NCBI RefSeq assembly: GCF_041381155.1 | Contig: NC_091140.1 | Location: 19,992,864-20,056,863 of the forward strand | Source: Argopecten irradians | Lineage: Eukaryota > Mollusca > Bivalvia > Pectinida > Pectinidae | DNA: 64,000 nucleotides | Direction: 5' to 3' | Shown here: one piece after another, positions 53,001 through 64,000 of the stretch | How the letters are laid out: every line of letters starts with the position of its first letter | Numbering within the stretch: the first letter of the stretch is position 1 | Program-made: the position numbers and the translations under genes | The notes under the pieces: model-generated | Told to the model about the DNA's origin: nothing | The model's database searches: none | What the model saw: the letters and a program-made list of their open reading frames with translations, nothing else

Positions 53001-56000
53001 TACTGCGAGAATATCAAGTAGAACTTTGATAGCTTCTTGTTCTTCCATGTCGTTCTCGAGATTCTCCATTGCATCGATCCATTCATTATCGTAGAGTTCG
53101 GATACTTTCTCGGCTAGCTTCATTGGTCTGTTTGGGTCACTTAAGTCACTTATAGCTGGAATGTTGTCGCGGAGCTTGTTGCCAGTTACTGCACTAAGTC
53201 TACAGATAATCAAAATATAACCGTCAAAAAATATTAACGATAACCAGTCGCAGTAAAATAAATTCATTACAAAAAAATTATAACGTGAGACTTGCTTACT
53301 ATCGTTCCTCTGAAAAGTGATATTTTGATAACACTGTAGAAAAAAAGTATAATAATCCTTCGGAAACAGAATGGCGCCTTACCTTATCAGTGCCTCATCC
53401 TTCGCTTCCCTTTCTGCTGACACGTTTCTCTGAAGTCTATCTATTGTGTCACGAAGGTTTTCCTCATTCGATTTGCTATGGCGTAAGCTATTAATGATAA
53501 AGTAGAACGTTTGTGAAATAGCTAACTTAGATTAGATGTGAATTATAAGCTGGTATAGGTTTCCTTAACTCACAATTTCGTTGCAACATGCACAATACTT
53601 TCTGCATACCACGACAGAATTACGAGGTGTAGGTTAGATACCTATACAATTATTTCTCTTCACCTGGCCGGCCGGAGTTCGATCCCCGGCACGGACGTGA
53701 AAAGGTTAGGGGGTCACCTGCCCGATCACGTGGGTTTTCTCCGGGCGCTCCGGTTTCCTCCCACACTAAGATCACTCGCGCGCTTACATCCGGGCCATCG
53801 AGACTGATTTACATAAGTTGTGTAACTTGTTTCGTAATCGATGTTAAATCAATAAAGTTTATAATTATAAACCGTTCGTGACTTTAACTGAAAATTACAT
53901 TTTGTGATTTTTAATTTTCCCGATTTGGCTTTAAGATTACATATAATGTATATATGTTTAAACCATTTTAAAAAACTTGTTTTCGCATATCACAATTTGT
54001 CACGTGAATGACCCTATCAAAGTTTAAACAGGAAATCGAGAAATTTTCAGCCGCGAAATTTAAGAACTTTCATTTATAAAAGAAAGTATTAAAGTATATA
54101 GTACCGTACATTACCTATTCAGTGCCTCTTCCTTAGCCTGCCTTTCCTTGGTCAAGTCCCTTTGTATCCTGTCAACGTTGCTTTGAAAGTTTCCATCTCT
54201 TGCTTTCAACTGATTCAGACTAGAACGTATCGAAAATCAAAAGGTTATGGTAACGCCATAGTTGTGCTGTTAGAGTTATGTTCCATTAATTAAAGATAAA
54301 CACAAACAATGGAAGGTATGTATGTTTAGTCTATTAGAAAACAAGAGGCCCATAGGCCTTAACGGTCACAGAATGAAATAAAGACATTTAAACACCATAT
54401 ATTAGGCTATCAGGCCCTTGGAGTCAAAGTCAGTGATATTATAAATTTGCCTGTTTAATCTATGAAGAGAGTTTTCGAAATTTCAGTTATTTTGACCTTG
54501 GTTAGCCCCGTCCCTCTGGTCCCTGGGGGTCAGCGAGGACAGATAAGGATATGTTAAATGCTATATCTATAATTCTAACTGAGTTTTATATATTTCCTTC
54601 GAAAATTGAGCAAATAAAGCTCATAAATGTGTTTTTCCTGTATAAACTATAGTTACGTATGCTCCACCGCTGACGAATGGTATTTTTTATTTATCAAAAA
54701 CAGGGACAGACGATTTAGTATTTTCATTCAGTTACAAAAATTACTTACTTTACACCATTACCACCATATTTATTCAAAGATAAAAATGTTAAAAATAATT
54801 AATTGCATCCCGAAGAAAATTCCGTGGCACTTTGTCCTATATGGAATGATGGAATGATGGAATGGCCTTATGCCTTATGTTTGTGCAGAATATCAAAAGG
54901 ACGCAGAAAAAAAAAAACCACTAATACAAACTTGGCCTAACATTCCTAATTAATCAAAGATTCATACCCATGCACTTTACCACGATAATTTTGCTATAAT
55001 TTCAACACAATGGAATTGCATAAACAAAATCAGAAAATTGAGATGTCATATTTATTTTACCTCTGCTCTACTTCTTCTTTAATCTTCTTTAAGCTCCTGT
55101 TTTCATTTTTCATATGTTCCAACTCTTGTTGACTTCTATGGTAAAATGTATATTACATTTATATGTAGCGTGCTATGTTCATTAAACACCTTCTAATATA
55201 GAACGGCTTTATTCTTCATTTGTAAAATCACAAATGTAAAAGTCGCTTCCTTTAATTTTGATTTGAAGCTGGATTTACTCGAAGTCGGTTATAGTGAAAT
55301 CCTCAGGAAAATGGAAATAAAAACAACCATGTGACAGAATCTGGCTCAAGATTAGTACTGCCAAAAATCATTATATTAACATATCTAGAATTCAGTAAAT
55401 TGATAATATACGGTCAGACCATAAAGCTAACAATTTCATTCCACACCTTTACAGTCTTTTAAGTTACTGCAAAGTGATTTCTGCTGTTTTGTTTCCATGA
55501 ACAAATCGAAACAAATTAAAGTCATAAAAATCACGAAGTTTATAATGCAAAACGTCTGCGCTGTAAAAAAACGTTTTTAATGCATTATATATGTGTTTTC
55601 TATTCATCTAAACAATTTTCACACCTTTATTCATGAAACCTCATGGAATCAAACATATTACTGAAGAAAAAATGTCTTGTTAAAATGTTCGCCAAGTTAC
55701 AAAACATATAACTTCAATTAACAGTTTATATCCAGACAGCAGCTACAATATGTAACTATCACTGTAAATAACTTTGGTCAATGCTAAACATTGTTTCGTC
55801 CCTATCTTGTATTGACTATTTCAAACTGATTTCATTGGATTGCTCCGAAAGCTTGCAAAGTAGTTGAGATACTTATCTATATATACTAGGCCGCTTGTAG
55901 TTTAGCCAAAACGAGTGTGTCAGTACTGTTTAATTTCAAAGTTGTCAGTTCATAGTTAGATGTATCTTGTTATTTGTTTTTGAACGTTGTGTCACTTAAT

Positions 56001-56945
56001 AGTGACGGAATGTATTCAACGGGATAAGACCTAGTGACTTCCATTATCACGTGCGAAGTAGGGATATAAGCGAGTACTCTCACACTAAAAATATTAGGAT
56101 TCTATTACACAGGGACAAAAATCCGATGACTTTGTCATTTTGAATCATACAATTTTCCATGGTTTAGAAAAAGTCTATTTGACAGAAATAGTTTATTGAT
56201 TGTCGACCCCAAATAAGTGATAACTATTATATCAATATGACAATTTTTTTACAGAAATTATTCTAAAGGTATGTAACTTTGGCTAATATCAAACCAAATA
56301 GGTTTGCGATACCTAAATCTGTTGAGTTTCGTCTGCTTATTTAATACTTTTGTTTCGTATGTTGATAAAATGAAAGGTAAACAACGTACAATGACATAAT
56401 CATAAGTAGTATGGTATACATTGTATATAGAGATTCCACCAGAAGTTACTACTGTCTTTAATTAAACATAACTGAGGAAATATGTGTTTCGTCTCTATTC
56501 AGGGAAACACATCCCAACATATCGCGTCATTTATATTTATCACATTCTTTCAGTAGATTTATGGTGATGAATGTACCATACCTAAAGTAAACACAATCGA
56601 TTTATTGAAAATGATATATGTGAAGAAAAACGTACAGACGTGGTCATTTTGCACAAAACCTAAACAAAGCTATTTCGTAATGTCATGTATATATCTTCCA
56701 AAATCGTATTCCCTTAGTCGTCTAGCAAGAGATGTATACGTTTGTCAATTCTCAAAGATATCCATGCATCAATGAATAATAATTTTTATCTGACATGTAT
56801 AAGAGAATAGATTATACAAGTACATTGTAGTTGATTTTACCTTGCCAATGTAGCATCACTACCTTCCATCTGTTTCTTGTACCTCTCGACTTCGCCTTTT
56901 GCATCTTTTAATGCCTTCATTGTACCAACGCTATTGTCTGACAAT
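50027..56945 (-). CDS. Gene C: exons 5-12 of a MIEAP-like coiled-coil gene
   Basis: Exons: 56945-56841, 55135-55061, 54219-54115, 53487-53383, 53199-53004, 52643-52521, 52049-51951, 50317-50027. All are open, with lengths equal to gene A (105, 75, 105, 105, 196, 123, 99, then 291 against 294). Exons 5-8 encode the same residues as gene A. Exons 9-12 differ from A, for example KTIEACDKFINATVRYVWMM against KTIQACDEFINATVKYVWMM, and end VDYVVWPVIYLHKGGPMLAK then GVAQGIKTKEK. The C-terminal family signature is whole, unlike gene B. Exons 1-4 of the gene A type are absent: the match to genes A and B stops at about 57,002, 57 bases upstream of exon 5. The exons upstream of that (58,104-64,000) are diverged relatives, so this is probably the 3' part of a fusion gene. 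Confidence 0.8.
50692..51590. repeat. 449-bp direct tandem duplication in the last intron of gene C
   Basis: The same pair as at 30,440-31,339. The second unit starts at 51,141. It predates the 20-kb duplication. Confidence 0.9.
53661..53857 (+). mobile_element. 5'-truncated tRNA-derived SINE, copy 3
   Basis: It matches 13,241-13,437 in the same intron of gene C. Confidence 0.65.
54340..54565 (+). mobile_element. Partial pearl-like/AAGAGGCCC element, copy 3
   Basis: Nearly identical to 13,921-14,150, in the intron between exons 6 and 7 of gene C. Confidence 0.4.
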
Positions 56946-57001
56946 CTAGATGCAAGTTTAATAAAATAAGGAACCATACTATACTGTTTACATATTTTAT
57001 G

Positions 57002-57190
57002 CAGGAATGGATGTCGATTGTGAAGACGCTGTTCGAGTCAGCGTCGAAGACATGTGCTACAACGGGTTCTCTCACTATTCACTGATTTGGCAGCAGGTTA
57101 AGCCGTGCGAGATTTCCATTTCTCTAGTCCCAGACAGGGATATCCACAGTTTTATCAGTGCAAGATTTTTCTATCTCACCCATAGGTAAA
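57002..57190. other. GC-richer segment of unknown origin exactly at the duplication break
   Basis: It starts where copy 3 loses its match to copies 1 and 2. On the plus strand it has an open frame (ATG 57,007 to TAG-G at about 57,187, starting MDVDCEDAVRVSVEDM), an acceptor-like TTTTATGCAG before it and a donor-like CATAG|GTAAAG after it. I do not recognise the peptide. It may be an inserted repeat or a captured exon fragment. Confidence 0.35.
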
Positions 57191-57221
57191 GACAAGCTTC
57201 ACGAGATCTTTGCACAACAAT

Positions 57222-57335
57222 TGTATGACGTCACGACAACAGGATCATGACGTCGCGGTAATATAGTAAGATAATGTCACCATAAAAATAAAATGACGTC
57301 ATGACATCACAATTTATTGAGGTCACGTCATCTTC
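57222..57335. promoter_or_regulatory. Cluster of CRE-like TGACGTCA sites
   Basis: Perfect TGACGTCA lies at 57,226-57,233 and 57,294-57,301, with half-sites (TGACG, CGTCA) near 57,248 and 57,326. Such palindromes are bound by CREB/ATF-type bZIP factors in animals. Any function inside this intron is inference. Confidence 0.3.
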
Positions 57336-58103
57336 GCTCGCATGTTTATTAGAGATGCAATGGGGTGCACAAGGCAAGCGAAAAACATTATTCACATTCT
57401 TAGGGGTGAGACACTCTGGATAAAATTCTTAAGCCGTCAGACACTCGGCATAGTTTCGTGACATGCCATTAATACTATATTATGTGAGGATTTAAAAAAG
57501 AGCGTGATTTAGGTATTGAGATATCAGATTAGTTTTGTGAATGTACATTATATTAACTTCTATCTATTTCCTCTGTGGTCGCACACACATGTACATCCTT
57601 CAGATTTGCGATTACGCTACGGATGGATGTAACGACTGTGATAGTGACCCCTCAAATATCAAATATTATAGCAATGTTCCGCGAAAATGGTATATCTACT
57701 AACAGAACAGGTTATATAGTAGTAATTTATATAAAGTGTTGATTATCTATAGAATGTATAATGTTTTCATATTTTATTATCTATTCTATATTTCATATCT
57801 GCAGTCTAAAGTTGAATTAATGAGGTCGTGTTTGAAGTGTCAGTATATTCATAATTCATATTTTTATTCAAAGCCATAGTTCAGATTTATAACATTAAAC
57901 ATCAAAACATTAAGTCGAATTATTCCAAACAAGAATTTGCGAAATATGACACCGGCGAAATTTAAGAACTTTAGAGTATGCAAGTACAAAAATAATATCA
58001 TTCAAATAGGGCCAATCTAATGTCACTTAATTAAGTAACGTAGAACGGTTGAGAAGGCAAAACTTTGAAAGAAAGTGATAAAGTATATAGTACCGTACAT
58101 CAC

Positions 58104-61100
58104 CTATTCAGTGCCTCTTCCTTAGCCTGCCTTTCCTTGGTCAAGTCAATTTGTATCCTATCAACGTCGTTTTGGACGTGTCTTTCCTTTGCTTTTAGCT
58201 GATGCAAACTAGAACGTACGGGAAATTAGAAAGCTATGGTAAGTCATAGTTATATTGTTCAAGTTTTGCGTCCACATACTGGTAGGTTTTAAGTCCCTTA
58301 TGCTTAAGCCAAACATAATTTTTTGTGGGGAACTGAGTAATAAAACATATGAAAAGCGAAAGTAATGCTTCTTCCATTTCGTGGGAATAGAAATATCCCA
58401 TCTATCATAACAAAACTTTGGGGTTTTTTTCAAATTTAATCAACGACAATGACTTATTCTTGAAAAATCAAATATCATATACTAAAGTCGTTTACAAATC
58501 ATACAATACAACTGTGACCTAATACTTTAATTTAATCCAACGATACATATTCATGCTATGTAATATGAGGATTTAAATTGAGTATGGTTAATAAATTGAG
58601 ATACATTTGTATCACGGTTGATTTGATATCTCTAAAAAAAACAAAAAAACAGATCTAAATAAAAAAGTCATATCAATTTTACCTCTGTTCTATTTCTTCT
58701 TTAGTCTTCTTTAAGCTTCTGTTTTCATCTTCCAAATGTTTAAATTCCTGTTTGCTCCTATGGTAAAACGTATATTAAAAACATGTTACGTTCATTAAAA
58801 GTAAGCCTTCTAAAAGAAACCGGCTATTATCACTTTATAATATCACGAAAGCAAACTGACTTTCTGTAGATCATAAAAGCTAAACTCACTAGTATTAGTG
58901 TAAAGTGAACGTCTGTCAAATACTACTAGGAGAAAGACGTCGCAGCGACAAATATTCACTACGGTGGTGTTGATATCTTGAATTGTCACCCCTTCGAAAA
59001 GAAATATTTTGATTATTATGCAGAACAAAAAAAAACATCCACCGGAAAAAGAAAGGCATGTTACCTTATCAGTGCCTCATCCATCGCTTCCCTTTCTGCT
59101 GATGCGTTTCTCTTAAGTCTATCTATGGTGTCACGGATGTTTTCTTCATTTGACTTGCTATGCTGTAAGCTGATGTGGATAAAGTAGAAACTTGAAATAT
59201 GTGAAATAACTGAATCTAGATTCAATGTGGAGTGTTTTAAGTTGTTACTTAGCTCTAAATTTCTTTGTTAAAGCTGACAATGCAAGTTAAAATTATTAAA
59301 TTGATTTTTTTAAAATAAGTATACTTGTTGTTCAAGAATCGTTTATGAGACATTCCCCGGTTGAGGACAGCCATTTTTGTTTTATATTCTGACGACTCAC
59401 CGACCCCTATATAAAGCGTGTGAATGGACACGTGCGCTCATTCATGTACCTATACACCCAACAGTCCACAGTATATATCACCTACAGATAGGTAAACAAA
59501 ACCCTCACCTGTAAAACTATACGGGACTTTTTTAGCAAGAATACATGTCAACTCCTCTAAGTTGTCATTTAGATGTTTCTCAGAATAAAATTTCAACGCA
59601 AGTGAATAGAAATCCAAACAATAATCCGTCCACATATCTCCACATATATCATCGTACTCGATGCACTCAACTGACCATATACACGTGACTACGTACCTGA
59701 CCCGAACGAGCGACAGCTATCAAGGACACACATGTGTCGTTGTACATGTACGTGTAAAACTTAGGGTATATTGAAGTGTTTTATTAGTTCGTATTGGACA
59801 TATGTTGGGATATAGCTGAAAACACATCCATCTTTTACTTCAATGAAATATTGTCAGGTGAGTGCAGTGTTTATTTTCAATTTGACATTGTTATTTGCAA
59901 TATCGGGGCATGTGTATCTGAGACAAGACATGTTTAGAATGATACACGTGTGTCAAGTGTCCCGTGCTTTATATAGGGGGTTGGCCAGTGAAGGTTACTA
60001 AGCAGAGCAAAAGAAAAATGGCTGCCACTTCCTTAGATACCACACTGTCATAACTAGGGGATGTCTCAGAAACAATTTTTGAAAAAAAAATTCGTTAATA
60101 TATTTTTTTTTTAAATTTCAAATGCCTGTTTTTAACTTGCTTTGTCAGCTTTAAGATCAAACATGTACAATACTTTCTGCTAAGATCAAACATGCACTAT
60201 ACTTCCAGCAGAGCTCAGAAGAGTAAAGGTAGCTCCATACTTTTGGGAAAACCCATGTCATATTTTTTAACATTTCATCCAGTGCTAAGATGGGTAATAT
60301 ATGACTTTTTTTAATCATGCCGCAAAAAAAAAACATTCCACATCAATTCATATGTTTTTGTGATAGTATATCTGTTTTATGTCTGTTTGTTTTTATGATT
60401 TTCTCCAAATTTTGTGTTTAAAGGAAATCCGTATGCAATTTTTTAGAATTCCGGAATTTCGGTCCGGCCGGGTCCCCTCTTATCATTTATAGCGACGAAC
60501 GGCACTTCCGGTGTTTGAAAATCCATTCCCATTTACGACAGGGAACGCAAAAACCTCAGAGATAGCATATAATTTTCACTTCACTGCTTTTATTTGATTT
60601 ATTTACTGATTTTAAACATTCAATATTATATGTAGACAATTTTCACCTATTGAAAAAATATCCAAGTGGGATGTCGTGGCGAATCGGAAACCATTCTGGA
60701 ATTCAAAACGACCTCCGGTATAGCGTCATATGAATTTGCGCGGTTTTCAAAAGTATGGACCTACCTTAAATGCTAGCTAGATCGCAGATTCAAAAGTTGT
60801 TAGAGTGGACTTGATGTTAGGGTCTAACATATACATTGTACATTTATGTTTAAAATGTCTATAACTGTGTCGTTTGAACAATTACGGCTTTTTGAGAACA
60901 GTTTTAAAACGACGTCCACGGTTTTGTCCGTAATCGTCATTTTTATTCAGTATCTTGTAGACTTCGCCTGATAAAGGAGATATGTTTTACTGAACTGTAT
61001 AACCAATTATTTGTCGTTTTATCGGGCCAAACTTTCGCGATGTTAATTAAAAACGGGGATTTCAAATTCAACGGTTTTAAATTTTCGCTGTATGGCTTTA

Positions 61101-64000
61101 AGTCTATACATTAATTAATCACTTTTCAATATTCTCGATCAAATTTTCCAGATCAAAGCAATGTTCCCAGAAACCACGAAAACACCATATCCACGCAAAA
61201 ATAACATTCTATATGGCAGTAATGGGTTTTTAGTGTTTGTTATTAATGTAACGTTTTCATGTTTAAATTGATAATGTCATGCTTGATATGTCAATTCATA
61301 TTATGATTTCTATCCAAAGCCATAATTCACTTTCATAAAATTCAACACCAAAACTTGTTGTTAGACCTTTTTTCATGTGTTCAAAATATTTCTAGACAAA
61401 CACATGTACATTAATTTCAAATATTTTGTCAAATTGTGGCATATGTGTATCCTTAGACCTCTACATGATATGATACCAATTAAAAGTAATTGAACATTTG
61501 GAAATGTCATGAATCTAATTTTGAACATAAACGACATCTATAGAAAGACTGGAGTACTGTAAAGTTGCTAATAATCACGCGGTTTTAAATACGCTATTTC
61601 CCCGGATACACACAAATTCGCGAACTTGAGTAACTCGTGAAATGTGTCCAAAATCATGATTTAAACATATTACAATGTGTCACGTTACGAATGCTTTCAA
61701 AATATAAGAAGATGAATCGCAAAAAACTCACCACGAATAAGTTTTCACGACATTTTACACTTCAATACACCTCACAAGTGTATGCGATTACAAATGATTA
61801 CAAAGTAATTATAACGAGTCAGTATGATGCCAAGTACATTTTTGTAAGTTTCTAGGTAAAATAAAAGGGTTAAGAATGCAACACCTAAAAGAAAACAATA
61901 AAGTACATAGCACAGTGTATGACCTGATCAGTGCCTCTTCCTTAGCCTCCTTTTCCTTGGTCAAGTCCTTTTGTATCTTGTCAACGTCATTTTGGAAGTT
62001 TCTCTCCTTTGCTTTTAACTGATTCAAACTATAACGTATCGAAAATAAAAACGTTATAGTAAGATGATATATGTGGAGGTTTTGTTGTCTGTTTAACGTT
62101 CGCGTGCTGGTAAGTTTTTGATACCATAAATTAAAACACATTTTAGGAACAGAGGACAAAAAAATACAACTGTCGCCCTATACTTAAATTTAATCCAACG
62201 AACTCTCTCTCTCTCTATATATATATGTATATATTTTGAGCACTTACAAACGAGTATTATTAATGTACTGATATCTCAGGGTTATTTTAATTCATCTAAA
62301 TGCTCTACTATGGTCATTTCGCTAGTATTTCTGATCCATTAAAATATACAATGAAAATTAATAACATAAAATTATTTGAAATAAAAAGTAAGTATCTTGC
62401 TGACGTCATATGAAACTTACCTTAGCTCTACATCTCCTTTCATCTTCATTAAGCTCCTGTTTTCATATTTCAAATGTTCCAACTCTTGTTGGCTCCTATG
62501 GTAAAATGCATATTAGCATATTAAATGTAACATTTTATGTTCATAATAATAACCACCTTCTAAAACAGTCCATCTCTATTTTAAATATAAAATCACAAAT
62601 GGGAACACACTGTGTATACATCTTTGATGTTTGATTCACTCGAAGTCGGTTATATTGTGATCTCCGGAAAATTGGATATAAAAATATCATGTGACCGAAT
62701 CCTACTAGTCTGTAGCACCTAAGATACGATAGAAGAAGCAGAAGACAACCAGGTGGTACCCGTGAGTAGATTTCTGTTGAGAAACATTGATTATGTACCA
62801 TTTATTCTACATAATAAACTAGCAATATGTCTGTTAGACATTTAGTGCTCGCGAACTACTACCCAAAACCTTAAGAACGTAACTCAAGGTGACAATCCGT
62901 GGTTTCTACATAGAAATGTATACAAACAATGGTAGAACTCTCTAGCTATCGAAGAGTGAATTTATGAAACGAGTCTAGGAAGTTTTTAATTTTGCGAGCC
63001 TTTGCGAAACTATAGCTAATCTAGGCAATATCTTAATATAATGCAGATATCTTCTCGCTCGAACTAATATAGGGTCTTAAATGAGTGTCCATTTCATAGG
63101 AAAATTTATGAAACAAGTGTAAGAAGCTTTTAATTTTGCGAGCCTTAGCATCGAGACGAGTTTTACAAAATCTCTAAGAAATTGACATAAAAATAACATA
63201 GTTTAACACATAACAACAACAGGCCACATTTCAAACAGTTTCAAGTCAAAATGTATTACGGAAATCTAGCGGGTGCCCTCAACATCCTAACATTACATTC
63301 TTTTCGTGACGTCATTATATTTTTTCTTTCATGACGTCACAATGAACTCCCAGCCAATGGAATCGCTTAAGGTCTTATTGGATACTTTCAGGCGGATCAT
63401 GTGCTAAACGAGAATGAACTATCATACATGTAGTTGTGACTTGCCTTGCCAAAATAGCATCACTGTTTTCCATCTGTTTCTTGTACCTCTCGACTTCGTC
63501 TCTTGCTTCATTTAATTTCTTCATAGTATCATCCCTACTGTCTGACAATCTAAATGTTGGTTAAATAAATTAAGAAACCACACTTTACACGTTTACATAT
63601 TTTATGCATATTTTTCGTTTTGATTCCTAATTGATACGTATTTATGAGAGATCAACCATTGGATGAATGAGTGACTTTCAAATTTATCACTTAATATTAT
63701 TAATTCATTGGGGGATTTTTTTCCAATTCTTTACCATGTTATCTTATGCAATCGGCTAGTCTAATACCGGGTATTTATCATAAATTTAATCCCTTAGACA
63801 TTCAAACAATCACATAATATGTTTTACCAAAAAACATTTGAACAATTATTGCTTACGGTTTCTTTTCTTCGTGTAAACTTGCTATCTGTCTTTTGAGTTC
63901 ATGTACTTCCCTCTCTAGAATTCCATAATACTTGGAATCTCTCCGTGTGCCCTCCGAGCTACTGCTACTCTCGTTACGATGAACAGGAGTTCGAGACGGT
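58104..64000 (-). CDS. Diverged MIEAP-like exons 4-5-6-7-8-6-7, likely 5' part of the gene C fusion
   Basis: Exons: 64000-63857 (exon 4 type, cut by the window edge), 63549-63445 (5), 62495-62421 (6), 62028-61924 (7), 59169-59065 (8), 58757-58683 (6), 58208-58104 (7). Lengths are again 105 or 75 bases, and all are open and in the same phase as gene A exons 5-8. Examples are LSDSRDDTMKKLNEARDEVE, LQHSKSNEENIRDTIDRLKR and LHQLKAKERHVQNDVDRIQ. All have AG acceptors. Donors are GT except at 63,445, where AAG|GCAAGT is a GC donor of the strong accepted type. If spliced on to gene C exons 5-12, the frame runs unbroken for 603 residues from the window edge, six coiled-coil exons (190 residues) longer than gene A. 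The alternative is that these are relict exons of deleted gene copies. Confidence 0.65.
59170..61923. other. Long intron-like region between the type-8 and type-7 exons
   Basis: No exon of the gene family was found here. It holds a MITE at 60,226 and two adjacent imperfect copies of GATCAAACATG...ACAATACTTTCTGC near 60,155-60,205. A minus open stretch at 59,450-59,700 ends at a donor-like TTTTACAG|GTGAGG but has no known motif. Its length compared with neighbouring introns suggests inserted or deleted-gene sequence. Confidence 0.45.
60226..60767. mobile_element. MITE-like element with ~26-bp terminal inverted repeats
   Basis: The left end reads AAGGTAGCTCCATACTTTTG then GGAAAACC. The right end, reversed, reads AAGGTAGGTCCATACTTTTG then AAAACC. 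The 542-base body has no coding capacity and contains a GC-rich patch (GGTCCGGCCGGGTCCCC). No clear target duplication is seen, so the superfamily is open. Confidence 0.6.
62204..62236. repeat. (CT)n/(TA)n microsatellite
   Basis: CTCTCTCTCTCT runs straight into TATATATATATG in the intron between the type-6 and type-7 exons. Confidence 0.8.
63307..63339. promoter_or_regulatory. Paired CRE-like TGACGTCA sites
   Basis: Two perfect TGACGTCA palindromes lie 25 bases apart, at 63,307-63,314 and 63,332-63,339, just downstream in transcription of the type-5 exon. Another is at 62,401-62,408. Confidence 0.3.

Larger units (their letters stand above)
33000..53290. repeat. Copy 2 of the ~20-kb tandem duplication
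   Basis: It holds gene B exons 8-1, the second MULE and LINE fragment, and gene C exons 12-9, in the same order and orientation as copy 1. Small unique changes include a deletion of about 100 bases near 40,275, an extra MULE repeat unit near 42,300, and a longer G run at 41,721. Confidence 0.9.
53290..57002. repeat. Copy 3 (partial) of the ~20-kb tandem unit
   Basis: It matches 12,900-16,510 and 33,010-36,690 closely up to TTTACATATTTTATGCA, then stops abruptly. Near 56,100-56,230 it keeps about 120 bases that copy 1 has lost. Confidence 0.9.

Noticed and set aside
59450-59700. Minus open stretch (ATG at 59,635, MWTDYCLDFYSLALKFYSE) with a donor-like end
   Set aside because: No known domain, no fit with the flanking exon phases, and a stop not far upstream. 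Kept only as a remark in the region entry.
1-64000. Search for LTR, retroviral, Polinton or toxin remnants
   Set aside because: No gag, protease, integrase, capsid or envelope signature and no paired LTRs were seen. The only reverse-transcriptase trace is a LINE fragment.

Overview
The window is animal nuclear DNA: AT-rich, with intron-split genes, canonical GT/AG splice sites and many interspersed repeats. It is most likely from a bivalve or related mollusc. That guess rests on three things: a run of genes for coiled-coil proteins ending in a mitochondria-eating-protein (MIEAP/SPATA18-like) C-terminal domain, a pearl-like element with 157-bp core repeats and an (ACGG)n tail, and tRNA-derived SINEs of a type common in molluscs. 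The species cannot be named from sequence alone. No retrovirus, LTR element, Polinton, CRISPR array or prokaryotic operon was seen.

Layout. Bases 1-4,175 hold a small plus-strand gene of three coding exons for a putative 68-residue membrane protein. Bases 4,316-4,887 are an unusual palindromic simple repeat built from AGGTCA/TGACCT half-sites. From 7.4 kb to the right edge the window is a tandem array of MIEAP-like genes on the minus strand. Gene A (21,005 to 7,456) is intact: 12 exons, 597 residues. Gene B (41,082 to 29,790) has near-identical exons 1-8, but its 3' half is damaged in this sequence. Gene C contributes exons 5-12 (56,945 to 50,027). It is joined at about 57,002 to a different sequence that carries seven more diverged coiled-coil exons (58,104 to 64,000).

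The array comes from recent duplication of a unit of about 20.1-20.4 kb. Copy 1 is about 12.9-33.0 kb, copy 2 about 33.0-53.3 kb, and copy 3 is cut off at about 57.0 kb. The unit ends lie inside the gene, between exons 9 and 8, so each crossover made a hybrid gene. Each full unit also carries a FLYWCH/MULE DNA transposon upstream of the gene start, a dead LINE reverse-transcriptase fragment, SINEs and shorter internal duplications.

The most interesting point is the modular exon design. Exons 5-8 are all 105 or 75 bp in the same phase, and exons 7 and 8 look like duplicates of each other. At the right end the modules are arranged 4-5-6-7-8-6-7-5-6-7-8-9-10-11-12 with every junction in frame. 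This suggests an unequal-crossover fusion gene whose coiled coil grows from about 130 to about 320 residues.
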